Of a stretch of DNA of 64,000 nt, positions 1-7,935 are shown one piece after another (within the stretch, counting starts at the first letter, position 1; each line of letters opens with the position of its first letter). Source of the stretch: Stutzerimonas stutzeri. Lineage in GTDB: Bacteria > Pseudomonadota > Gammaproteobacteria > Pseudomonadales > Pseudomonadaceae. Under the pieces are notes generated by a model that ran no database searches, was not told where the DNA came from, and worked only from the letters and a program-made list of their open reading frames with translations. The translations under genes and the position numbers were made by a program. The stretch covers positions 21,883 to 85,882 of the forward strand of contig NZ_JAMOIE010000009.1 of the NCBI RefSeq assembly GCF_024448935.1, read 5' to 3'.

Positions 1-495
1 CGCGGCGACCGTGTGGCAGACGTGGTGTTTTCATTTCACATCCAATCGGGGAAGCCCGATGTTTCGACAAACAACCGCCTTAGGCGGACCACAGTTGTTC
101 GCGGGTAAGCCCGCGGCGCCAATTGCGTGGCGCGGTACAGTACGGGAGTGTTGGATGCGATTTATATGCCGTACTGCGAGTCGGGCGCTCCGGCTCCGAT
201 AGCCGGCGAGGATACGACAAGTGCCATCATGCGCGTGGGTTGGCGACGAATGGCGGGGCTGTTTGCGACGAATGACCCTTTGACCGGGAACCTAAGCGGA
301 GCGGCGCACTCGCTATGCGTCGATCCTTCGCTCAGGTTCGGCGCGTCGTAGTGTGCGAAGCGATCATCCATCGCGAAGTTTTTCGCTGACACGGTGCGTT
401 AGTCTTCGTCATAGAGGGCGCGGACGTGGCGCCGTGCCGGGTGGCACGGAGCGCCGCAGTGTGCGTTCCTGCGCCGCGCGCCGGGATTGCTAAAC
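1..495. other. Gene-poor left edge, no supported gene
   Basis: Short reading frames exist on both strands (for example 127-351 plus and 162-392 minus), but none resembles a known family, has a convincing ribosome binding site, or shows ordinary codon use. The stretch lies just beyond the 3-prime end of a degraded cytochrome gene, so it may be decayed sequence of a former operon. I see no RNA gene or terminator in it. Confidence 0.4.
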
Positions 496-560
496 CCGCC
501 GTAGGATGGAGTTGAGCGAAACGATACCCATCAATCAGACGAGAGATGATGATAGGTATT
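496..560. repeat. Intergenic palindromic repeat remnant
   Basis: The left part (GTAGGATGGAGTTGAGCG followed by aacgatacccatca) resembles the widespread Pseudomonas intergenic motif that normally pairs with an inverted copy. Here the partner (tgatgataggtattc, ending near 560) is only a partial match, so it looks like a decayed element. This is recognition from memory of the motif, not a search. Confidence 0.45.
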
Positions 561-602
561 CAGGATCGGCTGCTCCACGATGCGGAGTCGCGCACGCATG
601 AT

Positions 603-1163
603 TCAGTGACCTTCGTTCCGTCGCTCCGCAATCGTTTCCGGTTCCAAGTCGCCAGCCTGCGATCCGAAGTGACTGAGCATGAAATTGCTCAGTGCCGACA
701 CTTCTCGATCATTGAAATGGCGACTGAATGCCGGCATCAGATGGTGCCCGCTTGGCCCGTGGAGGGCGTCGCCCTTCAGGATCACCTGGACCAGATTCAA
801 GCCGTTCGGATCGTTCAGCGTGCGCAGGCCACGCAGCGCGGCGTAGTCGCTCTGGCGGCCGCTGCCGTCCCACCGGTGGCAACTGGCGCAGGTATCGGCG
901 AACAGCTTCTGCCCCAACGGATGTTCGGTCTCGGCCGGTGGCTCGTTCGCCAACGTCTTGTCAGCGGGCCGTTTGACGTCGGCCGGCTGGCCGGGCACTG
1001 ACTTGAGGTAAACCACCATGGCCTGGATGTCCTCCGGCGTGAGGTGGCGCAGGCTGTGGTTGACCACCTCGGCCGGCGTGTCCAGGCGTCGGGTTGGCTT
1101 GCCGATCAGCCTGAATTGCTCGGCGGGCTTGAGCGGGATGTCTTGCTCGCGAACAGGTGGCAC
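603..1163 (-). pseudogene. Molybdenum hydroxylase / cytochrome c fusion relic
   Basis: The open frame begins at a GTG and encodes 186 residues. Residues about 8-33, including IGKPTRRLDTPAEV, match the start of molybdopterin-binding large subunits of the isoquinoline/nicotinate dehydrogenase family (typically GKP-RLD-PAKV). The remainder is the C-terminal part of a membrane-type multiheme cytochrome c: the tail of one domain (HLTPEDIQAMVVYLKSVPG), then a complete domain with CASCH haem motif and an HLMPAF methionine-ligand motif. In intact operons these are separate adjacent genes, so the frame is best explained by one internal deletion with a junction near 1060-1070. It lacks a signal peptide and is probably not functional. 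Confidence 0.75.
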
Positions 1164-1167
1164 AGGC

Positions 1168-1194
1168 GCTTCGCGAGCAAGCTTGCTCTACAGA
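1168..1194. repeat. REP-like short palindrome
   Basis: The segment contains gcgagcaagcttgctc, a short palindrome typical of Pseudomonas repetitive extragenic elements. It sits immediately downstream of fpr and marks the broken edge of the molybdenum-hydroxylase relic, so it may have been one end of the rearrangement. Confidence 0.5.
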
Positions 1195-1203
1195 TTTGGA
1201 GTT

Positions 1204-1980
1204 TTATTTTTCCACAAAGGCGCGCTCGATCACGTAGTCACCGGGCTCGCCCTGCTGCGGTGAGGCCTCGAAGCCCATGGCGTCGAGCATGCCGGTCAGC
1301 GCCTCGAGCATCGCCGGGCTGCCGCAGAGCATCGCTCTGTCGTTGTCCTTGTTCAGTTGCGGCAGGCCGATGTCGGCGGCGAGCTTGCCGGTTTCCACCA
1401 GGGTGGTGATGCGGCCTTGGTTGCGGAATGGCTCGCGGGTGACGGTGGGGTAGTAGATCAGCTTCTCGCGTACCTCTTCGCCGAGAAATTCATGCGCCGG
1501 CAGCTCATGGGTCAGGTAGTCGTGGTAGGCCAACTCACTGACCTGACGCACGCAATGCACCAGCACGATCTTGTCGAAGCGCTCAAAGGCTTCCGGATCG
1601 CGGACGATGCTCATGAAGGGCGCAAGACCGGTGCCGGTGCCGAACAGATAGAGATGCTTGCCGGGCCGCAGGTCGTGCATGACCAGCGTGCCGACCGGCT
1701 TGCGGCTGACGATGAGTGGGTCGCCGACCTTCAGATGCTGCAGACGTGAGGTCAGCGGGCCATCCGGCACCTTGATGCTGAGAAATTCAAGGTGCTCAGC
1801 GTGGTTGGCGCTGACGATGCTGTAGGCTCGCATCAGCGGTTTGCTCTCGACCTCGAGCCCGATCATCACGAAATGCCCGTTCTCGAAGCGCAGCGCCGGG
1901 TCGCGGGTGGTGGTGAAACTGAACAGCGTGTCGTTCCAGTGACGGACGCTGAGAACGCTTTCGGTACCGAGTGCAGCCAT
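1204..1980 (-). CDS. fpr: Ferredoxin-NADP reductase
   Basis: This 258-residue flavoprotein transfers electrons between NADPH and ferredoxin or flavodoxin in the cytoplasm. The FAD-binding RAYSI motif, the nucleotide-binding GTGTGLAPF loop and the conserved C-terminus AFVEK identify the bacterial Fpr type, at its usual length. The start at 1980 is chosen over the frame beginning at 2010 because GGAGG lies just upstream of it. It is the last gene of the minus-strand redox cluster, 44 bases after the YeiH-like gene. With FdxA and the two-cluster ferredoxin in the same cluster, it could supply NADPH-derived electrons to the AprA-like flavoprotein, which is an inference from context. Confidence 0.92.
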   Translation of the reverse strand: MAALGTESVLSVRHWNDTLFSFTTTRDPALRFENGHFVMIGLEVESKPLMRAYSIVSANHAEHLEFLSIKVPDGPLTSRLQHLKVGDPLIVSRKPVGTLVMHDLRPGKHLYLFGTGTGLAPFMSIVRDPEAFERFDKIVLVHCVRQVSELAYHDYLTHELPAHEFLGEEVREKLIYYPTVTREPFRNQGRITTLVETGKLAADIGLPQLNKDNDRAMLCGSPAMLEALTGMLDAMGFEASPQQGEPGDYVIERAFVEK

Positions 1981-2024
1981 GACAAATCCTCCAACAGTAA
2001 GGGAAAACAAGGCAGAACAAATCG

Positions 2025-3032
2025 TCAGGGCGAGGCCATCGCCAGCATTGCCATCGCGGCCAACAGCAGCCCGATGCTGAGCACCGCCAGAAGCGCCATC
2101 GGCCGCCAGCCCTGGGCCAGGAGATCGCCTAGAGTGGTACGCATGCCGAGTGCTGCCATGGTCACCAGCAAGCAGGCATTGGAGGTGGCGATCAGGCCAT
2201 CACGCAGCCCGGCCGGAAGCCAGCCGAAGCTGTTCAGGCCGAACAACGCCAGAAAGCCGAGCAGGAACAGCGGGAATTCGGTGCGGCCGGAATCGCCGCG
2301 ACGCAGCAGCCAGCCGAGCAGCACGACCAGTGGCGCCAGAAGCGCGACCCGCAGCAATTTGGTCAGGGTGGCGACGTCACCCGCCGACTCCGAGACCAGA
2401 TAACCGGCCCCGGCTGCCTGTGCGACATCATGGATGCTGGCGCCGAGCAGCAGGCCGCTTTCCACGTGGTCATAACCCAGCGTGGCGAGCAGCGGCGGAT
2501 AGATGAGCATCGACAGGGTGCCCAGCGCCGTAACGCCGACGACGACACCCAGCAGTCGGCGATCTTCCAGTCTTCCGCTGGGGATGACGGCGGCGACGGC
2601 GATGGCCGCCGAGACACCGCAGATGGCCACCGCCACACCCGCCACCAGGCTGTGCAGCGTCGGCAAGCCTAGCCAGCGGCCGAGCAACAGCGCAGCACCG
2701 ATCACCAGCGGGACGCTGATCAGCACCATCAATAGCGGCAGGCTACCGACCACCAGCAGCTGCTCGACACCGATCCGTGCGCCCAGCAAGGCCACGCCGA
2801 TGCGCAGAATATGCCGACTGCAAAAGGCGACGCCGGGCTGCATGCGCGCATCGGTGCCCTGGTTGGCGAAGCCGAACCCCAGCAACAGGACCAGCATCAG
2901 CGCCGGCGCGCCGTAATGCTCGGCAAGAAAGCGCCCGGCCAGCGCCAGCACCGCGCACAACGCCGCGCCGGGATAGAGCCGGCAAAGCGTGGCGAAGGGC
3001 GGGGCCAACAGTTGTTGGGCGCGCGTACTCAT
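2025..3032 (-). CDS. YeiH/UPF0324 family membrane protein (putative sulfate exporter)
   Basis: The 335-residue product is an integral membrane protein with about ten hydrophobic segments. Conserved stretches such as GVALLGARI, CGVSAAIAVAAV and GASIHDVAQAAGAG mark the YeiH/YidE-like UPF0324 family, annotated in databases as putative sulfate exporters on weak experimental grounds. Its start overlaps the stop of the DUF971 gene by four bases (ATGA), so translation is probably coupled. Export of sulfate or a related anion would fit a cluster that degrades an organosulfur compound, but the substrate cannot be read from the sequence. Confidence 0.85.
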   Translation of the reverse strand: MSTRAQQLLAPPFATLCRLYPGAALCAVLALAGRFLAEHYGAPALMLVLLLGFGFANQGTDARMQPGVAFCSRHILRIGVALLGARIGVEQLLVVGSLPLLMVLISVPLVIGAALLLGRWLGLPTLHSLVAGVAVAICGVSAAIAVAAVIPSGRLEDRRLLGVVVGVTALGTLSMLIYPPLLATLGYDHVESGLLLGASIHDVAQAAGAGYLVSESAGDVATLTKLLRVALLAPLVVLLGWLLRRGDSGRTEFPLFLLGFLALFGLNSFGWLPAGLRDGLIATSNACLLVTMAALGMRTTLGDLLAQGWRPMALLAVLSIGLLLAAMAMLAMASP

Positions 3033-3340
3033 TGCAGGCGCTCGCCCAGTTCACGCAGGTAGGCCCAGGGATAGAGGCCGCGGTAATGACCGTCGCTGAA
3101 GTAGAGCTGGACGCCGGCGACACCGGAGACTTCCAGTCGGTCGACGCCCACATCGGCGTCGATCAGCGTCAGCATGCCGCGTTGCTGCGCCTGGGCGCAC
3201 ATGGAGCAGGCGCAGGATTTGCGCAGGGCGAGACAGCTCAATTGGCTGCGAGCACCATCGGGCCAGAGCACTTCAAGCATCTTCTGCGCTTTGCGCAGGC
3301 GGATCTCAGTAGGCGGTGCGGTCAGGATCTGGGTAGTCAT
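3029..3340 (-). CDS. DUF971 domain protein
   Basis: This 103-residue protein consists of one DUF971 (GBBH-like N-terminal) domain. Diagnostic features are the early WPDG, the cysteine group CACSMC following LALRKS, and the C-terminal FSDGHYRGLYPWAYLREL. The family is small, metal-binding through cysteines, and found alone beside Fe-S proteins or as the N-terminal part of gamma-butyrobetaine hydroxylase; its stand-alone role is not settled. ATG at 3340 is preferred to the upstream frame start because GGAG precedes it by seven bases. It sits between ferredoxin-related genes and overlaps the YeiH-like gene by four bases. Confidence 0.85.
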   Translation of the reverse strand: MTTQILTAPPTEIRLRKAQKMLEVLWPDGARSQLSCLALRKSCACSMCAQAQQRGMLTLIDADVGVDRLEVSGVAGVQLYFSDGHYRGLYPWAYLRELGERLQ

Positions 3341-3350
3341 GGGCAACTCC

Positions 3351-3545
3351 TTAACCAATCAGAAAAAAGGGGAGGGGCAGGCGTGGTGGGTAGCCGTCCG
3401 GAACGATCAGCGCGGGCGCTTCCGGGGCTCTGACGAAGTGGCTCAAGCCCTCGACCGGGCGGGCACTCCCGGACAGCGCGGCGCTGCTGATCAGCACCCC
3501 CAGCAGGAGCCGGCTGAGCCAACTCGTCATGACAAGTTCGGGCAT
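3351..3545 (-). CDS. Small exported protein, unknown
   Basis: The 64-residue frame starts three bases after the fdxA stop and ends ten bases before the DUF971 start, so it fills an operonic slot exactly. A second ATG at 3530 would begin the product at MTSWLSRLLLGVLISSAAL, which looks like a signal peptide with an AxA-type cleavage region (SGSAR). The mature part would be only about 35-40 residues, rich in proline and ending PFFLIG. Neither start has a strong ribosome binding site. I recognise no family. Coding status rests mainly on position and the signal-like N-terminus. Confidence 0.5.
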   Translation of the reverse strand: MPELVMTSWLSRLLLGVLISSAALSGSARPVEGLSHFVRAPEAPALIVPDGYPPRLPLPFFLIG

Positions 3546-3548
3546 GGG

Positions 3549-3872
3549 TCAGCGCTCCAGAAACTGCAGCTTGTCGCCCTGGTCGACCCAGGTGTCGGCC
3601 TCGGCCAGCGGGCTGTTGGTCTGGGTGATCACCGGCCACACCTCGGCCAGTTCAGCGTTGAGTTCGATGAAGTGGCTCTGGCTCGCGGGCAGCGCGTTGT
3701 CGGCGAAGATCGCGTCGGCCGGGCATTCCGGTGCACAGAGGCTGCAGTCGATGCAGGTCTCCGGGTTGATCACCAGGAAGTTCGGGCCCTCGTGAAAGCA
3801 GTCCGCCGGGCAGACCTCAACGCAGTCGGTGTATTTGCAGCGGATGCAGTTCTCTGTAACGACATAGGTCAT
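3549..3872 (-). CDS. fdxA: Ferredoxin FdxA (7Fe-8S type)
   Basis: The 107-residue protein is a textbook bacterial FdxA. The N-terminal cysteines C9, C17 and C50 region plus C21, C40, C43 and C46 give the [3Fe-4S] and [4Fe-4S] binding pattern ([12 protein letters not shown] is diagnostic), followed by the roughly 50-residue C-terminal extension ending near DKLQFLER. A strong GAGGAGG precedes the ATG. It is a soluble low-potential electron carrier and the likely redox partner of the Fpr encoded at the end of the same cluster. A 191-base gap containing a palindromic repeat separates it from the HEAT-repeat gene upstream. Confidence 0.95.
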   Translation of the reverse strand: MTYVVTENCIRCKYTDCVEVCPADCFHEGPNFLVINPETCIDCSLCAPECPADAIFADNALPASQSHFIELNAELAEVWPVITQTNSPLAEADTWVDQGDKLQFLER

Positions 3873-3914
3873 TTGGTCCTCCTCGAAACTACTGTGCGTG
3901 CGGATGCTGCGTTG

Positions 3915-4010
3915 AAGGTGGCGCGCGGAATGCTCATTTACCGCCAGTAAACTCCGCTTCCGCGCGCCACCTTCGCCTTGGCTAGGCGACCCCGCCCCGC
4001 CCCGCCCCGC
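3915..4010. repeat. Palindromic intergenic element plus CCCCG tandem repeat
   Basis: A perfect 15-base inverted repeat (arms 3915-3929 and 3959-3973) encloses the motif gaatgctcattta...aaactccgctt, which recurs in the 49.7 kb repeat of this window. Immediately after it, 3990-4009 holds four CCCCG units. The element lies inside the minus-strand cluster between the HEAT-repeat gene and fdxA and could form a strong RNA hairpin that lowers read-through or protects the upstream message. Confidence 0.7.
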
Positions 4011-4063
4011 TGCGCTCGTGACGTTTCGGCTTTAAATCCTGTGCAAAGAAAAAGGCGTAAGGA

Positions 4064-5023
4064 TCACGCGGCCGCGTCGAGCTTGGACATGGCCCATCGC
4101 GCCAGCTTGCGGACATCCGGGTCGGGATCGTCCATGGCGGCTTCGACGAAGGGGCGACCGTCGCTGTGGCCGATGGATCCCAGCGCGCCGATGGCGGCCT
4201 TGCGCAGGTTGCTCATCGGGTCGCGGGCGCAGACGCCGAGCGCCGGAATGGCACCGATGGAACCGAGCTTGCCGAGTGAATCCACGGCCTTTTCGCGGAC
4301 CTGCCAGAAGCTGTCATGGGTGGCGTCGACCAGCGACTGCAGGGCGGCCTGGTAGTTGAGCTTGCCGATGCTCACCGTCGCCTCGACGCGCACCTGCCAG
4401 TGCTCGTCGCGCAGCAGGCCAACGAGTGTCGGACCGACCTGTTCGGGCGTCGCGTAGACCAGCGCACCGGTAGCCGCGCGGCGTACCTCGGCATCACTGT
4501 CGTGCTGGGCGCGCTCCATCAGCGCGGGGAGGTTTTCGGTCTGTTTGAGCCAGCCGAGTACCGCGACCGCCTCGCGGCGCACGCCGGCATCGTTCGCCTG
4601 CATGCGCTGCAGCGCCGGGGCCTGGGCCGCCGGGTTACGCAGCGGCTTGACCGCGCGCAGGATGCCGGCCACGACGAAGGGGTCGTCCGTGCCTTCCAAC
4701 GCCTCCAGCAGCGGAAGCGCGGCGGCCGGATCCTTCAAGTCGGCCAGCGCATGGGCGGCGGCGTTGCGCACCACCTCGTTGCTGTCCTGCAGCGCGGCGA
4801 TCAATGCATCGGCGATATCCACCGCATCGAACTCGTCGACTACCTTGGCGGCCTCCTGGCGCACTGCGGGGTCTTCGTCGTTGAGCGCCAGGATCAGCAG
4901 TTCGGCGGCTTCCGGCTCGCCGCAATCGACCAGATCGAGCACGGCGACGCGGCGGATGCCTGGGTCGTCGGAGCCAAGGTTGTCGGCGATCTGCTGCAGC
5001 ATGGGGTCGTCATAAGTCTTCAT
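4064..5023 (-). CDS. HEAT-repeat protein
   Basis: The 319-residue soluble protein is made almost entirely of PBS-lyase-type HEAT repeats of about 31 residues: recurring units such as DDPGIRRVAVLDLVDCGEP, DEDPAVRQEAAKVV, DSNEVVRNAAAHALADL and DSFWQVREKAVDSLGKLG are visible from residue 15 to the end. Such repeats form a curved alpha-solenoid scaffold for protein-protein contact; cofactor-lyase activity is known only for some relatives and is not indicated here. GAGGAG precedes the start. The gene follows the AprB-like ferredoxin by only ten bases, so it probably assembles or chaperones the flavoprotein-ferredoxin complex, which is an inference. Confidence 0.88.
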   Translation of the reverse strand: MKTYDDPMLQQIADNLGSDDPGIRRVAVLDLVDCGEPEAAELLILALNDEDPAVRQEAAKVVDEFDAVDIADALIAALQDSNEVVRNAAAHALADLKDPAAALPLLEALEGTDDPFVVAGILRAVKPLRNPAAQAPALQRMQANDAGVRREAVAVLGWLKQTENLPALMERAQHDSDAEVRRAATGALVYATPEQVGPTLVGLLRDEHWQVRVEATVSIGKLNYQAALQSLVDATHDSFWQVREKAVDSLGKLGSIGAIPALGVCARDPMSNLRKAAIGALGSIGHSDGRPFVEAAMDDPDPDVRKLARWAMSKLDAAA

Positions 5024-5033
5024 CAGCGGCTCC

Positions 5034-5267
5034 TCAGCGCAGCAGGTAGGGAATGTTCACCTTGACCGCATCGGTCGGGCAGTCGGTCTCGCAGGGCATG
5101 CAGTACCAACATTCGTCGTATTTCATGTGCGCTTTGCCGGTGTCCGGGTTGATCCACAGGACGTCCAGCGGACAGACGTCAATGCAGACGCGGCAGCCCT
5201 TCTCGGCGATGCATTTGTCTTCGTCGACGATGACCGGGACGGCAGAACGGTGGTTGGCTACGGGCAT
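5034..5267 (-). CDS. AprB-like 2[4Fe-4S] ferredoxin
   Basis: This 77-residue protein has two cysteine clusters, C19-C25-C28-C32 and C53-C56-C59-C63. The second one reads CWYCMPCETDCP, close to the CWECYSCVKMCP seen in the beta subunit of adenylylsulfate reductase (AprB). The first cluster has the wide C-x5-C spacing typical of that family. Unlike AprB it lacks the long C-terminal tail that wraps the alpha subunit. It is encoded directly after the AprA-like flavoprotein, separated by a palindromic repeat of about 60 bases, and is the obvious electron-transfer subunit. Start chosen by GAGGAG upstream. Confidence 0.85.
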   Translation of the reverse strand: MPVANHRSAVPVIVDEDKCIAEKGCRVCIDVCPLDVLWINPDTGKAHMKYDECWYCMPCETDCPTDAVKVNIPYLLR

Positions 5268-5312
5268 GATTTATCTCCTCGGGTCCAGTCGAGCGGCACG
5301 GCGGCCGCTCTT

Positions 5313-5374
5313 GTAGGGGCGAATTCATTCGCCCTCGTATGTCCGGTTCGGCGGGCGAATAAATTCGCCCCTAC
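5313..5374. repeat. Inverted-repeat pair (GTAGGGGCGAATTCATTCGCC type)
   Basis: Two arms of 21 bases (5313-5333 and 5354-5374) are inverted copies with one mismatch, separated by a 20-base loop. It lies in the only sizeable gap between the flavoprotein and its ferredoxin, ending three bases before the flavoprotein stop codon. The motif is a common bacterial extragenic palindrome. As RNA it would form a long hairpin and could set a different expression level for the two subunits. Confidence 0.75.
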
Positions 5375-5376
5375 GG

Positions 5377-7113
5377 TCAGGCATTGGCGGCTTTTTTCAC
5401 CCGCAGCTTGCTGTAGGCATCCTTTTCCTCGCCGAGCGGGACGATGTAATCGGCGACCGGGCGCTTGCCATGGGCCATCTGGCCGTTGGCGTCCTTGAAC
5501 AGGCGGCTGTGGTAGAACCACTCGGTGTTGTCCTGCTCGGGGTAATCAACGCGGTAGTGGTACAGGCCCCAGCGTGATTCGGTGCGGTAGAGGGAGGCGC
5601 GCGCAGCCATCTCGGCGCAGTCGATGATCGATTGCACCTCCAGCGCACGGAGCAGTTCGTGCGGGTCGGCGGCGCTGAGCATGTGCAGGTCGTTGCGCAC
5701 GGCCATGATTCGCTCCAGGCCGATCTCCATCTTCTTGGTTACTTTCGGCGGCTGCAGGTAGTCATTTACCAGGCGGCGCACCTTGTATTCCATCTGCTCG
5801 GGCGGGATGCCGTCCTTGACGTTAAGGGGCGCCTGAATGCGTGCCAGCTCCGCCTGGATAAAGGTTTCATCGAGCACCGGCACAGCGCGATCCTTGACGA
5901 ACTCGGCCGCGCTTTCACCGCAGATCTGCCCGTAGACGAAGGCGCCGAGCATGTAGTTGTGCGCCACGGAGGCCATGTCCCCTGCGCCATACAGTCCGGG
6001 CACGGTGGTGGCGCCGGTTTCGTCGGTCCACACGCCGGAGGCGGAATGCCCGGAGCAGAAGCCGATCTCGGAGATGTGCATCTCCACCATGCGCTGGCGG
6101 TAGTCGACCTGGCGACCTTCATGGAAGCGGCCACGGGTCGGACGCTCGTTGGTGTGCAGAACGGTTTCGATCTCCTGAATGGTTTCCTCGGCCAGGTGAT
6201 CGAGCTTGAGGAAGACAGGTCCCGTGCCGGATTCGAGCTCCTTGAAGAACTCCAGCATCATCTGCCCGGACCAGTAGTCGCACTCGATGAAACGCTCGCC
6301 GTAGGCGTTGGCGGTAAAGCCGCCGAGCGGACCGGTGACGTAGGCACAGGCGGGGCCGTTGTAGTCCTTGAGCAGCGGGTTGACCTGGAAGCACTCCAGG
6401 TTCACCAGGTCGGCGCCCACGTGATAGGCCATGGCGTGGCCGTCGCCGCAGTTGGCGGGGTTTTCATAGGTGCCGAACAGGTAACCGGAATTCGGTAGCC
6501 CGATGCGGCCGGCGGCGCCGGTGGCCATGATAACCGCCTTGGCGCGGATGATGATTGGCTCGGCGGTGCGGGTGTTGACGCCGATCATGCCGGCGATGTT
6601 GCCGTCCTGGTCCTTGAGCAGGCGGGTGGCCTGGAAGCGGTTTTCGATCTCCACGCGTACGCGGCGCAGGCGGCGATAGAGGATCTTCTTGACGTTGTGC
6701 CCTTCCGGCATCGGCAGTACGTAGGTGCCCAGGTGGTGCACCTTCTTCATGTCGTAATCGCCGGTCTCGTCCTTCTGGAAATGCACGCCCCAGGAATCGA
6801 GCTTTTCGATCATCGGGAAGGAACGAGTGGCATAGGCCATCAGCGCCGGCTGGTGCACGATGCCGTCATTGGCGATGGTGATTTCCTTGACGTACTGCTC
6901 GGGCGTGGCGTGGCCGGGGACCACCGCATTGTTGAGCCCGTCCATGCCCATGCAGATGGCGCCGGAGCGTTTGACGTTGGCCTTCTCCAGCAGGATGACC
7001 TTGAGATTCGGGTCCTGCTCTTTGACGGTCACGGCGGCCATGGGGCCGGCCGTGCCGCCGCCGATGACCAACACGTCAGTGTCGATGACTGGGATGCCGT
7101 TGATAGTGGTCAT
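5377..7113 (-). CDS. AprA-like FAD-dependent oxidoreductase
   Basis: The 578-residue flavoprotein has an N-terminal FAD-binding GGGTAGPMAA loop (about residues 18-27) and the fold of the fumarate reductase/succinate dehydrogenase/AprA superfamily. The early SGAICMGMDGLNN segment and the C-terminal GLYGAGDMASVAHNYMLGA segment, with H385, align with AprA-type SGAVAQGLSAIN and GADG--SSHKFSSG rather than with fumarate reductase. The catalytic HGANRLG motif of fumarate reductases is absent, so that common database name is probably misleading. ATG at 7113 has AGGAGG upstream and follows the GntR stop by eight bases. Paired with an AprB-like ferredoxin, it likely oxidises or reduces the compound brought in by the linked importer; the substrate is unknown. 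Confidence 0.85.
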   Translation of the reverse strand: MTTINGIPVIDTDVLVIGGGTAGPMAAVTVKEQDPNLKVILLEKANVKRSGAICMGMDGLNNAVVPGHATPEQYVKEITIANDGIVHQPALMAYATRSFPMIEKLDSWGVHFQKDETGDYDMKKVHHLGTYVLPMPEGHNVKKILYRRLRRVRVEIENRFQATRLLKDQDGNIAGMIGVNTRTAEPIIIRAKAVIMATGAAGRIGLPNSGYLFGTYENPANCGDGHAMAYHVGADLVNLECFQVNPLLKDYNGPACAYVTGPLGGFTANAYGERFIECDYWSGQMMLEFFKELESGTGPVFLKLDHLAEETIQEIETVLHTNERPTRGRFHEGRQVDYRQRMVEMHISEIGFCSGHSASGVWTDETGATTVPGLYGAGDMASVAHNYMLGAFVYGQICGESAAEFVKDRAVPVLDETFIQAELARIQAPLNVKDGIPPEQMEYKVRRLVNDYLQPPKVTKKMEIGLERIMAVRNDLHMLSAADPHELLRALEVQSIIDCAEMAARASLYRTESRWGLYHYRVDYPEQDNTEWFYHSRLFKDANGQMAHGKRPVADYIVPLGEEKDAYSKLRVKKAANA

Positions 7114-7121
7114 GTTGCCTC

Positions 7122-7865
7122 CTATTTCCGATCCACTCGGAACTGGTATTTGAATGCGTCGCCGCGGTAGCAGAGGTATTCGAAGTCGATGGGACGGCCG
7201 GCGCGGTCGTGGGTCAGCCGCTCGACGCGCAGGATGGGTTCGTCCGGCTTGAGCGCCAGGTAGTGCTGGTGTTCCTCGTCTGCCAGGGTGGCGTCGAGGC
7301 TGATGTCGGCCCGCCCCAGGGCAATCCCGAAGGTGTTTTCCAGCATCGGGAAGATGTCGCCGGACAGGTCCATGCCGAACATCCGTCGGCCGATGTCGAG
7401 GGGGAAGTAGCTGTTCTCGACGCACACCGCCTCGCGGTTGAGGTAGCGCACGCGCTTGACCTCGACCACCTCCTCACTGGTGAGCAGATGCAGTGCCGCG
7501 ACTACCGCCTTGGGTGGCTTGCGCTCTTGGATCGACAGCAGCCGTGCGGTCGCCTCGTAGCCTTGCGCGGCCATGGCTTCACCGAAGCCTTGCAGGCGCT
7601 GAACGTTCTGCACCGCTTTGGGCTTGCTGACGTAGGTGCCCTTGCCTTGGGCGCTGAACACCAGCCCTTCGTTATGCAGGTCACGGAGGGCCTGGCGAAT
7701 GGTGATGCGGCTGACGCCAAAGGCCTTCATCAGCTCGTTTTCCGAGGGCAGGCGCTCATGAATCACGTAGCTGCCTTCGAGAATCTTGCGCCGCAGGTCA
7801 TCGCGAATCTGCACGTAAAGCGGCAGTGGGGAATGGCACGGGGCGAGTGGTTGGGTTCCTTTCAT
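7122..7865 (-). CDS. GntR-family regulator, HutC subfamily
   Basis: This 247-residue protein has an N-terminal winged helix (about residues 15-80; LPSENELMKAFGVSRITIRQALRDL is the recognition region) and a C-terminal UTRA ligand-binding domain ending in FEYLCYRGDAFKYQFRV. HutC-type regulators are usually repressors released by a pathway substrate or intermediate. It is embedded in the cluster between the transporter ATPase and the flavoprotein. A 14-base palindrome just upstream of its start (7880-7893) and a related site ahead of the binding-protein gene are candidate operators, suggesting autoregulation and control of the whole cluster. Confidence 0.92.
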   Translation of the reverse strand: MKGTQPLAPCHSPLPLYVQIRDDLRRKILEGSYVIHERLPSENELMKAFGVSRITIRQALRDLHNEGLVFSAQGKGTYVSKPKAVQNVQRLQGFGEAMAAQGYEATARLLSIQERKPPKAVVAALHLLTSEEVVEVKRVRYLNREAVCVENSYFPLDIGRRMFGMDLSGDIFPMLENTFGIALGRADISLDATLADEEHQHYLALKPDEPILRVERLTHDRAGRPIDFEYLCYRGDAFKYQFRVDRK

Positions 7866-7879
7866 TGCTGGGGCTCCAG

Positions 7880-7893
7880 CCTGTCATGACAGG
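7880..7893. promoter_or_regulatory. Candidate GntR operator
   Basis: CCTGTCATGACAGG is a perfect palindrome 14 bases upstream of the GntR start codon. Its core TGT-N4-ACA fits the GT-Nx-AC arrangement known for GntR/HutC operators. A second TGT-N4-ACA site occurs upstream of the binding-protein gene. Assignment is by position and symmetry only. Confidence 0.55.
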
Positions 7894-7935
7894 TCATGTC
7901 GAGCCCAGGCGAATAACGGAATGGGTTACTCATGT

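Noticed and set aside
127..392. Overlapping frames on both strands at the left edge
   Set aside because: No family resemblance, atypical composition and mutually exclusive; probably chance frames in decayed sequence.
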